Shown one piece after another: positions 34,374 through 42,888 of a stretch of 64,000 nt of DNA; the first letter of the stretch is position 1, and each line of letters opens with the position of its first letter. Position numbers and translations under genes: made by a program. The notes beneath the pieces were generated by a model. The model had not been told where the DNA came from. It was given only the letters and a program-made list of their open reading frames with translations, and did not search any database. The stretch spans positions 88,291 through 152,290 of the forward strand of contig JASEFN010000004.1 of assembly GCA_030018355.1 (NCBI GenBank), read 5' to 3'. This stretch comes from Caldisericia bacterium. Its GTDB lineage: Bacteria > Caldisericota > Caldisericia > B22-G15.

Positions 34374-34453
34374 TGAGATTGAACCTAGTTGAGCAGAAGA
34401 AGAAATGTTTTTACCATTTTAAAAAATGATTTTAAGAAATATAATTTAGATAT

Positions 34454-34669
34454 ATGAATTTTAAAAGAACAAAACTAACAGACAAGAGAAAAGATTACTG
34501 CATACTACCTACAATTGATGAATCAATAAAAAGTATGTATAGAAAAGGACAGTGTGAGGGAATTTTGTGGAATAGTAAAGAAAGAAAACAAAATTATAAA
34601 ATAATTCTTGATAAAAAAATCCCGAGTTGGTTTCAAAATGAACCTGTAATTTATTATTTATCTAATTGA
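34454..34669 (+). CDS. Hypothetical 71-aa protein
   Basis: An unrecognised, basic, Tyr- and Lys-rich product of 71 aa with two Cys (near residues 16 and 34) and W-F-Q-N-E-P-V-I-Y-Y-L at the end. There is no SD; a TATAAT at 34440-34445 ends 8 bases before the ATG, which would fit a leaderless mRNA as seen for other genes here. Codon use (AGA for Arg) is like the resident genes. It lies just outside the right repeat, so it may have been next to the phosphorylase gene before the insertion. It may be a real small gene or a fragment. Confidence 0.4.
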   Translation: MNFKRTKLTDKRKDYCILPTIDESIKSMYRKGQCEGILWNSKERKQNYKIILDKKIPSWFQNEPVIYYLSN

Positions 34670-34690
34670 TTAATAAAAAGGAGGTTTTAA

Positions 34691-35926
34691 ATGAAAAAAG
34701 TTTTAGAAAGATTTCTAACTTTTGTAAAATTTGACACACAATCAAAAGAGGGAAGCGAGACTTATCCATCAACTGAAACACAAAAAATTTTTGCTGAATA
34801 TCTTAAAAATGAGTTAATATCAATTGGAATGAAAGATGTTGAAGTTGATGAATACTCATATGTTTTTGCAACACTTCCTTCAAATGTTGACAAAGATATT
34901 CCACCTCTTGGATTTATGGCCCATATGGATACAGCACCAAATATGAGCGGTAAAAATGTAAATCCAAAAGTTATAGAAAATTATGATGGAAAAGAAATTA
35001 TTCTTAATGAAAAAGAAAATATTGTCCTTTCTCCAAAATATTATCCTGAAATTTTAAAATATATTGGTGATGATATTGTTGTAACTGATGGAACAACTCT
35101 TCTGGGCGCAGATGATAAGGGTGGAATTGCCGAAATTATAACTGCAATAGAATACATGATAAATCATCCTGAAATAAAACATGGAAAAATAAGAATTTGC
35201 TTTACTCCTGATGAAGAAATTGGAAAGGGTGTTGAATATCTTATTCCAGAAAAATTTGGAGTAAAATTCGCCTACACAGTTGATGGTGGTGAAGTTGGTG
35301 AACTTCAATTTGAAAATTTTAATGCAGCAAAAGCACTTATTGAAATCAATGGTATAGATATTCATCCAAAAGAAGCAAAAGGAAAAATGAAAAACTCAAT
35401 TCTTATTGCAAATGAATTAATTAATATATTACCGCCACAAGAAAGACCAGAACATACAGAAGGCTATGAAGGCTTCTTTCACCTTATTTCGTTTGAAGGA
35501 AAAGTAGAAAAAACAAATCTTTATTTTATAATTAGAGATTTCTTTAAAGATGGTTTTCAAAAAAGAAAAGAATTTATGAAAAAGATAGTAGATTTATTAA
35601 ATTTCAAATATGGTGAAGGAACTGTCAATTTAACTATTGAAGATACATATTACAATATGAGGGAAATTGTCGAAAAACATATGGAACTTATTGAAATTGC
35701 AAAAAAATCTATGGAAGAAGTTGGAGTAACTCCAAAAATAATACCAATTAGAGGTGGAACAGATGGAGCAAGACTTTCTTATAAAGGCATACCAACCCCA
35801 AATATTGGTGTCGGAGGTTTTAATTATCACGGAAGATATGAATATATACCTGTTTCATCTTTAGAAAAAGTTACAGAAATTATTGTTAAAATTTGTGAAA
35901 ATTATACTAAATTTTATAATAAATAA
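34691..35926 (+). CDS. pepT: Peptidase T (tripeptide aminopeptidase)
   Basis: Product of 411 aa of the M20 family, cytoplasmic Zn-dependent release of N-terminal residues from tripeptides. Metal-site segments are G-F-M-A-H-M-D-T-A (about residue 75), G-A-D-D-K-G-G-I-A-E (about 140) and D-E-E-I-G-K-G (catalytic Glu and metal Glu); R-G-G-T-D-G-A-R-L-S near the end is the PepT signature. The length is that of PepT (about 408). SD AAAGGAGG. The 5' neighbour is the 71-aa ORF 21 bases upstream. Confidence 0.95.
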   Translation: MKKVLERFLTFVKFDTQSKEGSETYPSTETQKIFAEYLKNELISIGMKDVEVDEYSYVFATLPSNVDKDIPPLGFMAHMDTAPNMSGKNVNPKVIENYDGKEIILNEKENIVLSPKYYPEILKYIGDDIVVTDGTTLLGADDKGGIAEIITAIEYMINHPEIKHGKIRICFTPDEEIGKGVEYLIPEKFGVKFAYTVDGGEVGELQFENFNAAKALIEINGIDIHPKEAKGKMKNSILIANELINILPPQERPEHTEGYEGFFHLISFEGKVEKTNLYFIIRDFFKDGFQKRKEFMKKIVDLLNFKYGEGTVNLTIEDTYYNMREIVEKHMELIEIAKKSMEEVGVTPKIIPIRGGTDGARLSYKGIPTPNIGVGGFNYHGRYEYIPVSSLEKVTEIIVKICENYTKFYNK

Positions 35927-35927
35927 T

Positions 35928-36436
35928 TCATTTAAAAATAAAGCTAAATAAAACACAAAGGAATGTAAGATAAAAATTTTTTTGAATAGAATATATATAA
36001 AAACCAGGAATAAAAGAAAATATAGCAATTGATGTAGCTCCTACTGAATGTGAGATAAAATGACCAATACCCCATGTTAAAAATAAACCAATACTACCCC
36101 ATGGAATAATTTTTAAATTAAACCATAACTCTCCTGCCTTTTGAAAAAAGCAACAATAAGGATTATAAGCGAAGATTCAAAAAAGTAATAAATATTTTGA
36201 AAAATAGATAAAATACATGCATTTCTTCCATGAATTTTTTGAAAGCATAAAAACTCTTTTATGATCTGAAAAGATTTATAAGAAAAATTTTTTGATTCAA
36301 TAAAAGAAAATATATTAGAAAGAATTTCTCTCTTTTTAAGCCATATAAAAACTAATAATGCTCCTATTAACCAAATTATAATTGTTATTGACCAGTGGAA
36401 AACAAGATAATACCATCTTTCTTTCCATAAATTCAA
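35928..36436 (-). pseudogene. Frameshifted multi-pass membrane protein gene (CPBP-protease-like)
   Basis: Two reading frames join into one protein. Frame one (36436 down to about 36150) encodes hydrophobic helices after W-K-E-R-W-Y-Y-L. After a six-T run at about 36144 the sense continues one frame over as K-A-G-E-L-W-F-N ... L-T-W-G-I-G-H-F-I-S-H-S and two more helices, stopping at 35928. One extra T would restore one frame. Upstream (36437-36540) further hydrophobic coding is broken by two more T-run shifts. The T-W-G-x-G-H-F motif recalls CPBP-type membrane proteases, with low confidence. It is either a decayed gene or homopolymer sequencing errors. The stretch 36437-36613 holds nothing else. 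Confidence 0.55.
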
Positions 36437-36613
36437 CTCTTTAAAACTTTTTCCTAAAATTAAGGAATCTAGATATTAAAAAAACTCAGAACTAAGAATC
36501 AAAAAACCAAAAGACCCATTAAAAAAATTTTAATCCATTTATTTTATTTAAGATTATCTCTTATTAAAGTAAAAAATTTATAGAATAAGAATTTTGAGTT
36601 ATTTTTATAATTC

Positions 36614-36688
36614 TGGTGGAGCAGACGGGATTTGAACCCGTGACCTCCTGAGTGCAAATCAGGCGTTCTCCCGCTGAACTACTGCCCC
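36614..36688 (-). tRNA. tRNA-Ala (anticodon TGC)
   Basis: A 75-base cloverleaf on the minus strand: acceptor GGGGCAG / CTGCTCC contains the G3-U70 pair that identifies alanine tRNAs. The anticodon stem CCTGA/TCAGG holds loop TTTGCAC with anticodon TGC, the T loop is TTCAAAT, and CCA is encoded. Confidence 0.96.
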
Positions 36689-36706
36689 ACCACACAATCT
36701 TTTTTT

Positions 36707-36715
36707 ATTATATCA
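36707..36715 (-). promoter_or_regulatory. Extended -10 promoter of tRNA-Ala
   Basis: A perfect TGATATAAT on the minus strand, 18 bases before the tRNA 5' end, which predicts a 5' leader of about 11 bases. No convincing -35 box. Confidence 0.6.
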
Positions 36716-36750
36716 TAAAATAAAAAATTTAAATTTATTTTTAAAATAAA

Positions 36751-38313
36751 TTAACCTTTAGGATATATAATTGTTATTTTTTTTGTATTTCCATCCCAGA
36801 GAACTTCACATCCAAGATTTTCAGCAACAAATCTAATAGGTAGCATTGTTCTTCCATTTATAATGATTGGTTTAACATTATGGTTATTTTCATCTATCCA
36901 TTTTGTTACTCCATTAACTTTTGCTTGCGGATTATCAATCCAGAGCTCAATTGTGCTTCCTTTAAATAAAATTGTAACTTTTCGGGTTGCGCCATCCCAA
37001 AGAATTTCACCACTTAACTCTTCAACTATTGCTCTTATTGGAAGGAGAGTTCTTCCCCACTCTTTTATAATAACTGGTACTGTTCCTCTTCCAGGATCTA
37101 TCTCTTTATATATTCCATTGACACTCATATTTGGATTTCCAATCCAAAGAAGAATTGTTATTTTCTCTTGCGATGGTGGAGGAGCACTGCTATCTTCAAA
37201 TGCATAAAGGTCACTCCCTGAACCTATATAAATAGTTTTATTTTTATCAATAGCCACAAAGGAGTTAAAAATTTTTTTCTTTAAATCAAGTTCCCATTTT
37301 AAAGTTCCATCTGATTTAATTGCATAAAGATGTCCACTTTCATCGCCTATATAAATAATTCCATTTCCATCAATTGATGGGGATGAGTTAACATAATAAT
37401 TTGTTTTATATATCCATTTTATTTTTCCATCTGGATTAATAGCAACAACTCCTTTACCTATAACTCCTACATAAATTGTTCCATCAAAACCGATTGCAGC
37501 AGTTGAATTAATAGTGGATTCACTTCCAAAATCTATTTCCCATTTTTTAGTTCCATCAGGATTTAAAGCATAAAATTTATGATCAGTAGAACCAAAATAA
37601 ATTGTTCCATCTTCACCAATTGTTGGTGAAGCATTAATATAGTTTCCTGTTGGAAAGATCCATTTTTTTGTACCATTAGGATTAATTGCATAAAGTTTTC
37701 TATCATGTGATCCAATATAAATTGTTCCATTAGATGATATTGCAGGAGATGATTTTGAAATAGATCCACCAGTCTCAAATTCCCATTTTTTATTTCCGTT
37801 TTTATCAATTGCATATAGATATTTTCCTCCACCAACATATATAGTGCCATCAAAAGAAATTACTGGTGATGACTCAGTAGATCCATCAACTTTAAGAGAC
37901 CATTTTAAAGTACCATTAGGATTAATTGCATAAATTGTATTACCTCTTCCAAAATAGATTATTCCGTTTGAATCTATTGCTGGAGAAGATAGAATATAAG
38001 AATCTCCTGAATCTTTAAAATGCCATTTCTCAGTTCCATTTGGATTTATTGCATATAATTTACTATCATCTGATGTAACATAAATAGTTCCATCACTTCC
38101 TATAACCGGAGATGAATTAATCTCTCTTCCAGTTGAAAATCTAAATTTCTCTTTTGGATTATCAGGTCCAAGTAGATCTGTTCTTCCAGTGTGATAAATG
38201 TCATGCATAAACATTGGCCAAGGAGATGTTTGATTGGTTTTAGTTTGAGATATTTTTATAAAACTTAAAAATAAAAAAGTTAAAATTAATGAGAAAGTTA
38301 TTAATTTTCTCAT
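36751..38313 (-). CDS. Secreted PQQ-type beta-propeller protein with two copper-amine-oxidase-like stalk domains
   Basis: Product of 520 aa with a signal peptide (hydrophobic stretch about residues 5-20, no lipobox). Residues ~35-375 contain about eight repeats of Y-A-I-N-P-N-G-T-K-K-W followed by S-S-P-A-I, i.e. PQQ/BamB-like propeller blades. The C-terminal ~130 residues hold two copies of the copper amine oxidase N-terminal-like domain (R-T-L-L-P-I-R-A-I-V-E and R-T-M-L-P-I-R-F-V-A-E), common in surface proteins of anaerobes. SD GGAGGTGA selects the ATG at 38313 over a GTG at 38322. A role as envelope scaffold or sugar-binding protein is a guess. Confidence 0.85.
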   Translation of the reverse strand: MRKLITFSLILTFLFLSFIKISQTKTNQTSPWPMFMHDIYHTGRTDLLGPDNPKEKFRFSTGREINSSPVIGSDGTIYVTSDDSKLYAINPNGTEKWHFKDSGDSYILSSPAIDSNGIIYFGRGNTIYAINPNGTLKWSLKVDGSTESSPVISFDGTIYVGGGKYLYAIDKNGNKKWEFETGGSISKSSPAISSNGTIYIGSHDRKLYAINPNGTKKWIFPTGNYINASPTIGEDGTIYFGSTDHKFYALNPDGTKKWEIDFGSESTINSTAAIGFDGTIYVGVIGKGVVAINPDGKIKWIYKTNYYVNSSPSIDGNGIIYIGDESGHLYAIKSDGTLKWELDLKKKIFNSFVAIDKNKTIYIGSGSDLYAFEDSSAPPPSQEKITILLWIGNPNMSVNGIYKEIDPGRGTVPVIIKEWGRTLLPIRAIVEELSGEILWDGATRKVTILFKGSTIELWIDNPQAKVNGVTKWIDENNHNVKPIIINGRTMLPIRFVAENLGCEVLWDGNTKKITIIYPKG

Positions 38314-38352
38314 AATTTTCACCTCCTCATTTTATTTCTTTAAATTTTATTA

Positions 38353-38361
38353 ATTATATCA
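38353..38361 (-). promoter_or_regulatory. Extended -10 promoter of the propeller protein gene
   Basis: A perfect TGATATAAT on the minus strand, about 40 bases before the ATG at 38313, leaving a short leader that contains the SD. Confidence 0.55.
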
Positions 38362-38407
38362 AATTTCATATTTAAAAATGAAATTTTATTATGATAAAAT
38401 TTAAATT

Positions 38408-39496
38408 ATGAATAAAGTTGTTATAAAAATTGGAACAAATTGTCTTACACATAATGAAACAAAAGTCCCAGAACCTGAAGTGTTAGGAAGTTTAGCAAAA
38501 GGAGTTTATTATTTGATAAATAAAGGATTTAAACCTGTTATAGTAACTTCTGGTGCTATTGGATTAGGTTTAAAAACACTAGGTCTTACACAAAGACCAA
38601 AATCAATTTCTTTAAAACAAGCCTCTGCAGCAATTGGTCAAAGTATTTTAATGAATATATATTCAGAATTTTTTTCTCTTTTTGGAATTAAAATAGCACA
38701 AATACTGTTAACGCGAGAAGATATAATAGATAGAACAAGGTATATTAATACAAGAAACACTTTTGATGTTTTACTTGAAAAAGGTGTTGTTCCAATTGTT
38801 AATGAGAATGATGTTGTTGCTGTAGATGAAATAAAATTTGGAGATAACGATACATTATCAGCAATTGTTTCAACCATTATTGATGCTGATTTATTAATTA
38901 TTTTAACAACAACAGATGGAGTTTATGACAAAGACCCACTCATTCATAAAGATGCAAAAAGAATCAAAATTGTCGAATCTTTTGATGATAAAATTTATTC
39001 TTTTATTGAAAAAACAAAAACATCTCTTGGAACAGGAGGAATGGAGACAAAAATAAATGCGGCAAAAATTGCAACAAGTGTTGGAGTAAAGACTATAATT
39101 GGAAGTGGCATATCTCCATATAAAACAATAAAAGGGGTTATAGAAGGAGAAGATATTGGAACTAAATTTATTCCAAAAGAAAAACATCTCGATTCAAGAA
39201 AAAGGTGGATTCTTTATGCTCTTAATCCTAAAGGAGAGATAGTTGTTGATAAAGGTGCAGAAGATGCATTAAAAAACTATAATAAAAGTCTCCTTTTACC
39301 TGGAATTGTTGAATTAAGAGGAGAATTTTTTGAAAAAGATCCAGTTTCAATCTTAAACATAGAAAATAAAAAAATTGGTCAGGGATTAACAAATTTTTCA
39401 TCAATTACGATAAAAAATATGCTTTTACATAAAGATGAGTTTAAAAATATAAAAGAGATAATTCATAGAGATAATTTAGCAATTATAAAATTTTAA
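38408..39496 (+). CDS. proB: Glutamate 5-kinase
   Basis: Product of 362 aa: an amino-acid kinase domain (about residues 1-250) with K-I-G-T-N at the N-terminus, S-G-A-I-G-L-G and G-D-N-D-T-L-S-A, followed by a C-terminal PUA domain (about 270-362), the full bacterial ProB layout. It catalyses the first step of proline synthesis and is normally feedback-inhibited by proline. proA and proC are not adjacent. No SD is visible; TATGAT at 38390-38395 would give a leader of only a few bases, so it may be (near-)leaderless. Confidence 0.94.
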   Translation: MNKVVIKIGTNCLTHNETKVPEPEVLGSLAKGVYYLINKGFKPVIVTSGAIGLGLKTLGLTQRPKSISLKQASAAIGQSILMNIYSEFFSLFGIKIAQILLTREDIIDRTRYINTRNTFDVLLEKGVVPIVNENDVVAVDEIKFGDNDTLSAIVSTIIDADLLIILTTTDGVYDKDPLIHKDAKRIKIVESFDDKIYSFIEKTKTSLGTGGMETKINAAKIATSVGVKTIIGSGISPYKTIKGVIEGEDIGTKFIPKEKHLDSRKRWILYALNPKGEIVVDKGAEDALKNYNKSLLLPGIVELRGEFFEKDPVSILNIENKKIGQGLTNFSSITIKNMLLHKDEFKNIKEIIHRDNLAIIKF

Positions 39497-39506
39497 GGAG
39501 GTTTTT

Positions 39507-40859
39507 ATGGAAGTTAATGAACTTAAACTGAAAAAGAAAAATGTGTGGGAAGAGTACAAAGAAGAAGAGATTGAGAAAGTTTCAAAAGAGTATATTAAAT
39601 TTATTTCAGAATCAAAAACCGAAAGAGAGTCAGTTGAATTTATTGAAAAAATTTTAATTGAAAATGGGTATAAAAATATTGATGAAGAAAGTAAAGGTGA
39701 TAAACTTTATAAAAAAATAAAAAATAAATCTATTTTAATATTAAAAAAAGGAGAAAAGGATCTTAAGGAAGGTTTTAATCTTGTTACTGCACATATTGAT
39801 TCTCCAAGAATAGATTTAAAACAAAATCCACTTTATGAAGATACCAATTTGGCATTTTTTGAAACTCACTATTATGGAGGAATTAAAAAATATCAATGGG
39901 TTTCAATTCCACTAGTTCTTAAAGGTGTAATAATTAAAAAAGATGGGGGTTGTTTAAAAATTGACTCAGAAAGAGATGGAATAATCTTTTCAATAACTGA
40001 TTTACTTCCACATCTTGCAAGAAAACAGTATGAAAAGAAAATCGGAGAAGCAATTGAAGGAGAAAATTTAAATGTTCTTATAGGCTCAAAACCTCTTAAA
40101 GATGAAAAAGAGGAAAAAATCAAAGCAAATATTTTAAAATATTTAAATGAAAAATATGGAATAACTGAAGAAGATTTTATTTCAAGTGAACTTACTCTTG
40201 TACCATATGGTGAAGCAAAGGAGATTGGTTTTGACAAAAGTATGATTTTAGGTTATGGACATGATGATAGATCTTGTGCTTTTTCAGCCTTTTATGCAAT
40301 TTTAAACTCCGAAAAACCAAAAAGATGGTCAATAGTTTATCTTATTGATAAAGAAGAAATTGGGTCTGAAGGAAATACCTCTGCTCAATCTATAGTTTTT
40401 GATGAAATTCTTTTAAAATTTGTCAATGATTATAAAGAACTAATTAGTATATATTCTAAATCAAGCGTATTATCAGGAGATGTAAATGCTGCATTTGATC
40501 CAAATTATAAAGAGGTTTATGAACCAAAAAATTCTGCGTATATCAATAATGGTGTAGTTATGACAAAATTTACAGGAAGGGGTGGAAAATATGAATCAAA
40601 TGACGCAAGTGCTGAATATGTTGGAAAAATAAGAAAACTACTGAATGAGAATGGAGTTATTTGGCAAGTTGCAGAGTTGGGAAAAGTTGACGAAGGTGGT
40701 GGAGGTACAGTTGCTATGTTTTTTGCAAGAAAAGGTATGGATGTAATTGATATGGGACCAGCAGTTCTTTCTATGCATGCACCATTTGAAATTATTTCAA
40801 AAGGTGACCTATTTGCTACATATCATTCATATAAAGTTTTTATAGAGAGATTCGAATAA
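39507..40859 (+). CDS. M18-family aminopeptidase
   Basis: Product of 450 aa of the aspartyl aminopeptidase/aminopeptidase I family. Metal-binding segments: T-A-H-I-D-S-P-R (about residue 95), D-D-R-S-C-A-F-S-A, D-K-E-E-I-G-S-E-G and the C-terminal M-H-A-P-F-E motif. It is a cytoplasmic, usually dodecameric peptidase. SD AAGGAGG, 10 bases after proB; the YchF gene starts at its stop codon (TAATG). With PepT it indicates active peptide use. Confidence 0.93.
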   Translation: MEVNELKLKKKNVWEEYKEEEIEKVSKEYIKFISESKTERESVEFIEKILIENGYKNIDEESKGDKLYKKIKNKSILILKKGEKDLKEGFNLVTAHIDSPRIDLKQNPLYEDTNLAFFETHYYGGIKKYQWVSIPLVLKGVIIKKDGGCLKIDSERDGIIFSITDLLPHLARKQYEKKIGEAIEGENLNVLIGSKPLKDEKEEKIKANILKYLNEKYGITEEDFISSELTLVPYGEAKEIGFDKSMILGYGHDDRSCAFSAFYAILNSEKPKRWSIVYLIDKEEIGSEGNTSAQSIVFDEILLKFVNDYKELISIYSKSSVLSGDVNAAFDPNYKEVYEPKNSAYINNGVVMTKFTGRGGKYESNDASAEYVGKIRKLLNENGVIWQVAELGKVDEGGGGTVAMFFARKGMDVIDMGPAVLSMHAPFEIISKGDLFATYHSYKVFIERFE

Positions 40860-41950
40860 TGGAAATTGGAATAATTGGTTTACCAAATTCTGGAAAATCA
40901 ACACTTTTTAAGGCTTTAACAGGAAATGATGTAGTAATTAATCTTTTCCCATTTTCAACAGTTAATCCAAATATTGGAGTTGTACATGTACCAGATGAAA
41001 GATTGGAAATTTTATCAAAATTTATTAAACCCACTAAAACAATTCCAACATCTATAAAATTCATTGATCTTGCTGGCCTTGTTAAAAATGCACATAAAGG
41101 AGAGGGACTTGGAAACAAGTTCCTCTCCGAAACAAGAAGAGCAGATGGACTTTTGGAGGTTGTAAGGTGCTTTGAGGAGAAAAATGTTCCTCATGTTGAA
41201 GGAAATATAGACCCAGTTAGAGATATAGAAATAATTCACATTGAAATTGCTCTCTCTGATTTTGAAATTGTTGAAAAAAACTTTGAAAAAATTGATCATG
41301 CATACCGCTCTGGAAATAAAGAGTTAAAATTGGAGTTTGAGGCCCTTTCTTTTGCAAAAGAGAATTTAAAAAAGGGAGTTTGGCTAAATGAGATAAATTA
41401 CCCTTCTGAATTTAATGAAATTTATAAAAAATATAATCTTTTAACAATAAAACCACTTATTATAATAGCAAATGTAGGAGATGAAGACATTTTTAATGGA
41501 GAAAGTGAAAATTTTAAAAAATTAAAAGAATATTCTCAAAATAAAAAATATAAACTATTAAAAGTTTCACTTAAAATTGAACTTGAACTATCTGAAATGG
41601 AAGAGGAGGAGAGAAAGGAGTTTTTAAAAGAGTTAAATTTAAAAGAGAGAGTTCTTGATACAATAATTAAAGAATCGTATAAAATTTTGGATTTAATAAC
41701 ATTCTTTACATATGCAAATAATATTGTTCAAGCATGGTCTATAAAAAGAGGTACAAATGTAAAAGAAGCAGCAGGGAAAATTCATTCTGATTTTGAAAAA
41801 GGTTTTGTTAAAGCAGAGGTATTTAACATTGAAGATTTAAAAAAAGTAAATTCTTTAAATGAACTAAGGGAAAAGGGATTAATTAAAATTGAGGGGAAAG
41901 AATATATCGTAAAAGATGGAGATGTAATTTATTATAAAATAAATATTTAA
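40859..41950 (+). CDS. ychF: YchF/OLA1-type GTPase or ATPase
   Basis: Product of 363 aa of the Obg-related YchF family. P-loop G-L-P-N-S-G-K-S-T (residues 7-15), D-L-A-G-L-V (switch II), then the coiled-coil region and a C-terminal TGS domain (about 280-363). YchF binds ribosomes and often prefers ATP because the G4 motif is altered; here the expected N-K-x-D position reads I-A-N-V-G-D, consistent with that. It ends 3 bases from the convergent fur gene. Confidence 0.95.
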   Translation: MEIGIIGLPNSGKSTLFKALTGNDVVINLFPFSTVNPNIGVVHVPDERLEILSKFIKPTKTIPTSIKFIDLAGLVKNAHKGEGLGNKFLSETRRADGLLEVVRCFEEKNVPHVEGNIDPVRDIEIIHIEIALSDFEIVEKNFEKIDHAYRSGNKELKLEFEALSFAKENLKKGVWLNEINYPSEFNEIYKKYNLLTIKPLIIIANVGDEDIFNGESENFKKLKEYSQNKKYKLLKVSLKIELELSEMEEEERKEFLKELNLKERVLDTIIKESYKILDLITFFTYANNIVQAWSIKRGTNVKEAAGKIHSDFEKGFVKAEVFNIEDLKKVNSLNELREKGLIKIEGKEYIVKDGDVIYYKINI

Positions 41951-41953
41951 AAT

Positions 41954-42358
41954 TTACTTTTTACAATTTTTACAATTTCCATAAATTTCGATTATGTAAT
42001 ATAAAGGATCTAAATTTTTTTCTTTTATATTTAGAATTTCTAATATTTTATTCACATCTGGTGCGTTAAATTCTATTATTTTTCCACAATTTGTACATAT
42101 AAAATGAATATGAGGTTTTGTAAAAATTTCATAATTCATATGTCTTTTGTGAAATGAAGTTTTTCTTACAAGGCCTTTACTTTCAAGAAGAGAAAGTGTT
42201 CTATAAACACTTGTCAAACTGACACCTTTTGTTTTTAGTGATTCATAAATATTCAATGCAGAAAGATGCTTTCCTTTATTTTTAATTAAAAATTTTAAAA
42301 TCTCCTTTCTCTCTTTTGTGGTTCTTAAACCAAAGTTTGAAAAAAATTTTTCTATCAA
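41954..42358 (-). CDS. Fur-family metal-dependent transcription regulator
   Basis: Product of 134 aa. Winged-helix residues 1-75 (T-S-V-Y-R-T-L-S-L-L recognition helix), then a metal-binding dimerisation domain with H-I-H-F-I-C-x-x-C and C-K-N-C, the structural Zn site. The family includes Fur, Zur and PerR; the sequence alone does not tell which. The start is TTG with SD AAGGAG, overlapping the CinA stop. No Fur box was searched for. The transport operon upstream is not an obvious metal target. Confidence 0.88.
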   Translation of the reverse strand: MIEKFFSNFGLRTTKERKEILKFLIKNKGKHLSALNIYESLKTKGVSLTSVYRTLSLLESKGLVRKTSFHKRHMNYEIFTKPHIHFICTNCGKIIEFNAPDVNKILEILNIKEKNLDPLYYIIEIYGNCKNCKK

Positions 42359-42888
42359 CTAATTTGCTCCTTTTTTATTAGATTATAAAAAAGATAAATT
42401 ATATTGTAAACCAACTTTTGTCTTATCTCCTCTCTTGTTCCACTTAAAATAAATTTTTTTGAAATTAATTTATCTTTTAAAAAAATTGAAACATAAATTA
42501 ATCCTTTATCTTTTTTCTCTTGTGAAACAGGTCCAAGGTTGCCAGTAACTCCAATTGAGTAATCAACATTTAAAATCTCTTTTACATTTTTAGCCATATT
42601 AATTGATGTTTCTTCGCTTATTGCGCCATATTGCTCAAGTATTTGTTTATCAACCTTTAAAACTTTCCCTTTGATTTCATTTGTATAAACTACAACTGAT
42701 CCTTTAAAAATTTTTGATGAGTTAGGTAAAAAAGTAAATAGATAAGAAAGGTATCCTCCTGTACAAGATTCAGAAATTCCAAGAGTTTTATTATCCTTTA
42801 TTAATTTATCTCTTATATAAATTAAATAACTTATAAGATAACTATTTTTCAAAGTAAAGTTTTGATAACTTGGCAGCAAGTTTTGCAT
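42355..42888 (-). CDS. CinA C-terminal domain protein (nicotinamide-nucleotide amidase, PncC type)
   Basis: Product of 177 aa with the CinA-C fold: E-S-C-T-G-G-Y-L-S (about residues 40-48), G-S-V-V-V-Y-T-N-E-I-K and S-I-G-V-T-G-N-L-G-P. PncC-type members deamidate NMN to nicotinate mononucleotide in NAD recycling; the separate N-terminal CinA domain is absent. The start lies 47 bases inside psuG with no SD, and other starts (TTG 42879 or 42852) are possible. Translational coupling to psuG is likely. Confidence 0.85.
   Translation of the reverse strand: MQNLLPSYQNFTLKNSYLISYLIYIRDKLIKDNKTLGISESCTGGYLSYLFTFLPNSSKIFKGSVVVYTNEIKGKVLKVDKQILEQYGAISEETSINMAKNVKEILNVDYSIGVTGNLGPVSQEKKDKGLIYVSIFLKDKLISKKFILSGTREEIRQKLVYNIIYLFYNLIKKEQIS

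Noticed and set aside
36113..36436. 107-aa ORF as an intact small membrane protein
   Set aside because: The coding sense continues in another frame downstream, so it is part of a frameshifted gene rather than complete.
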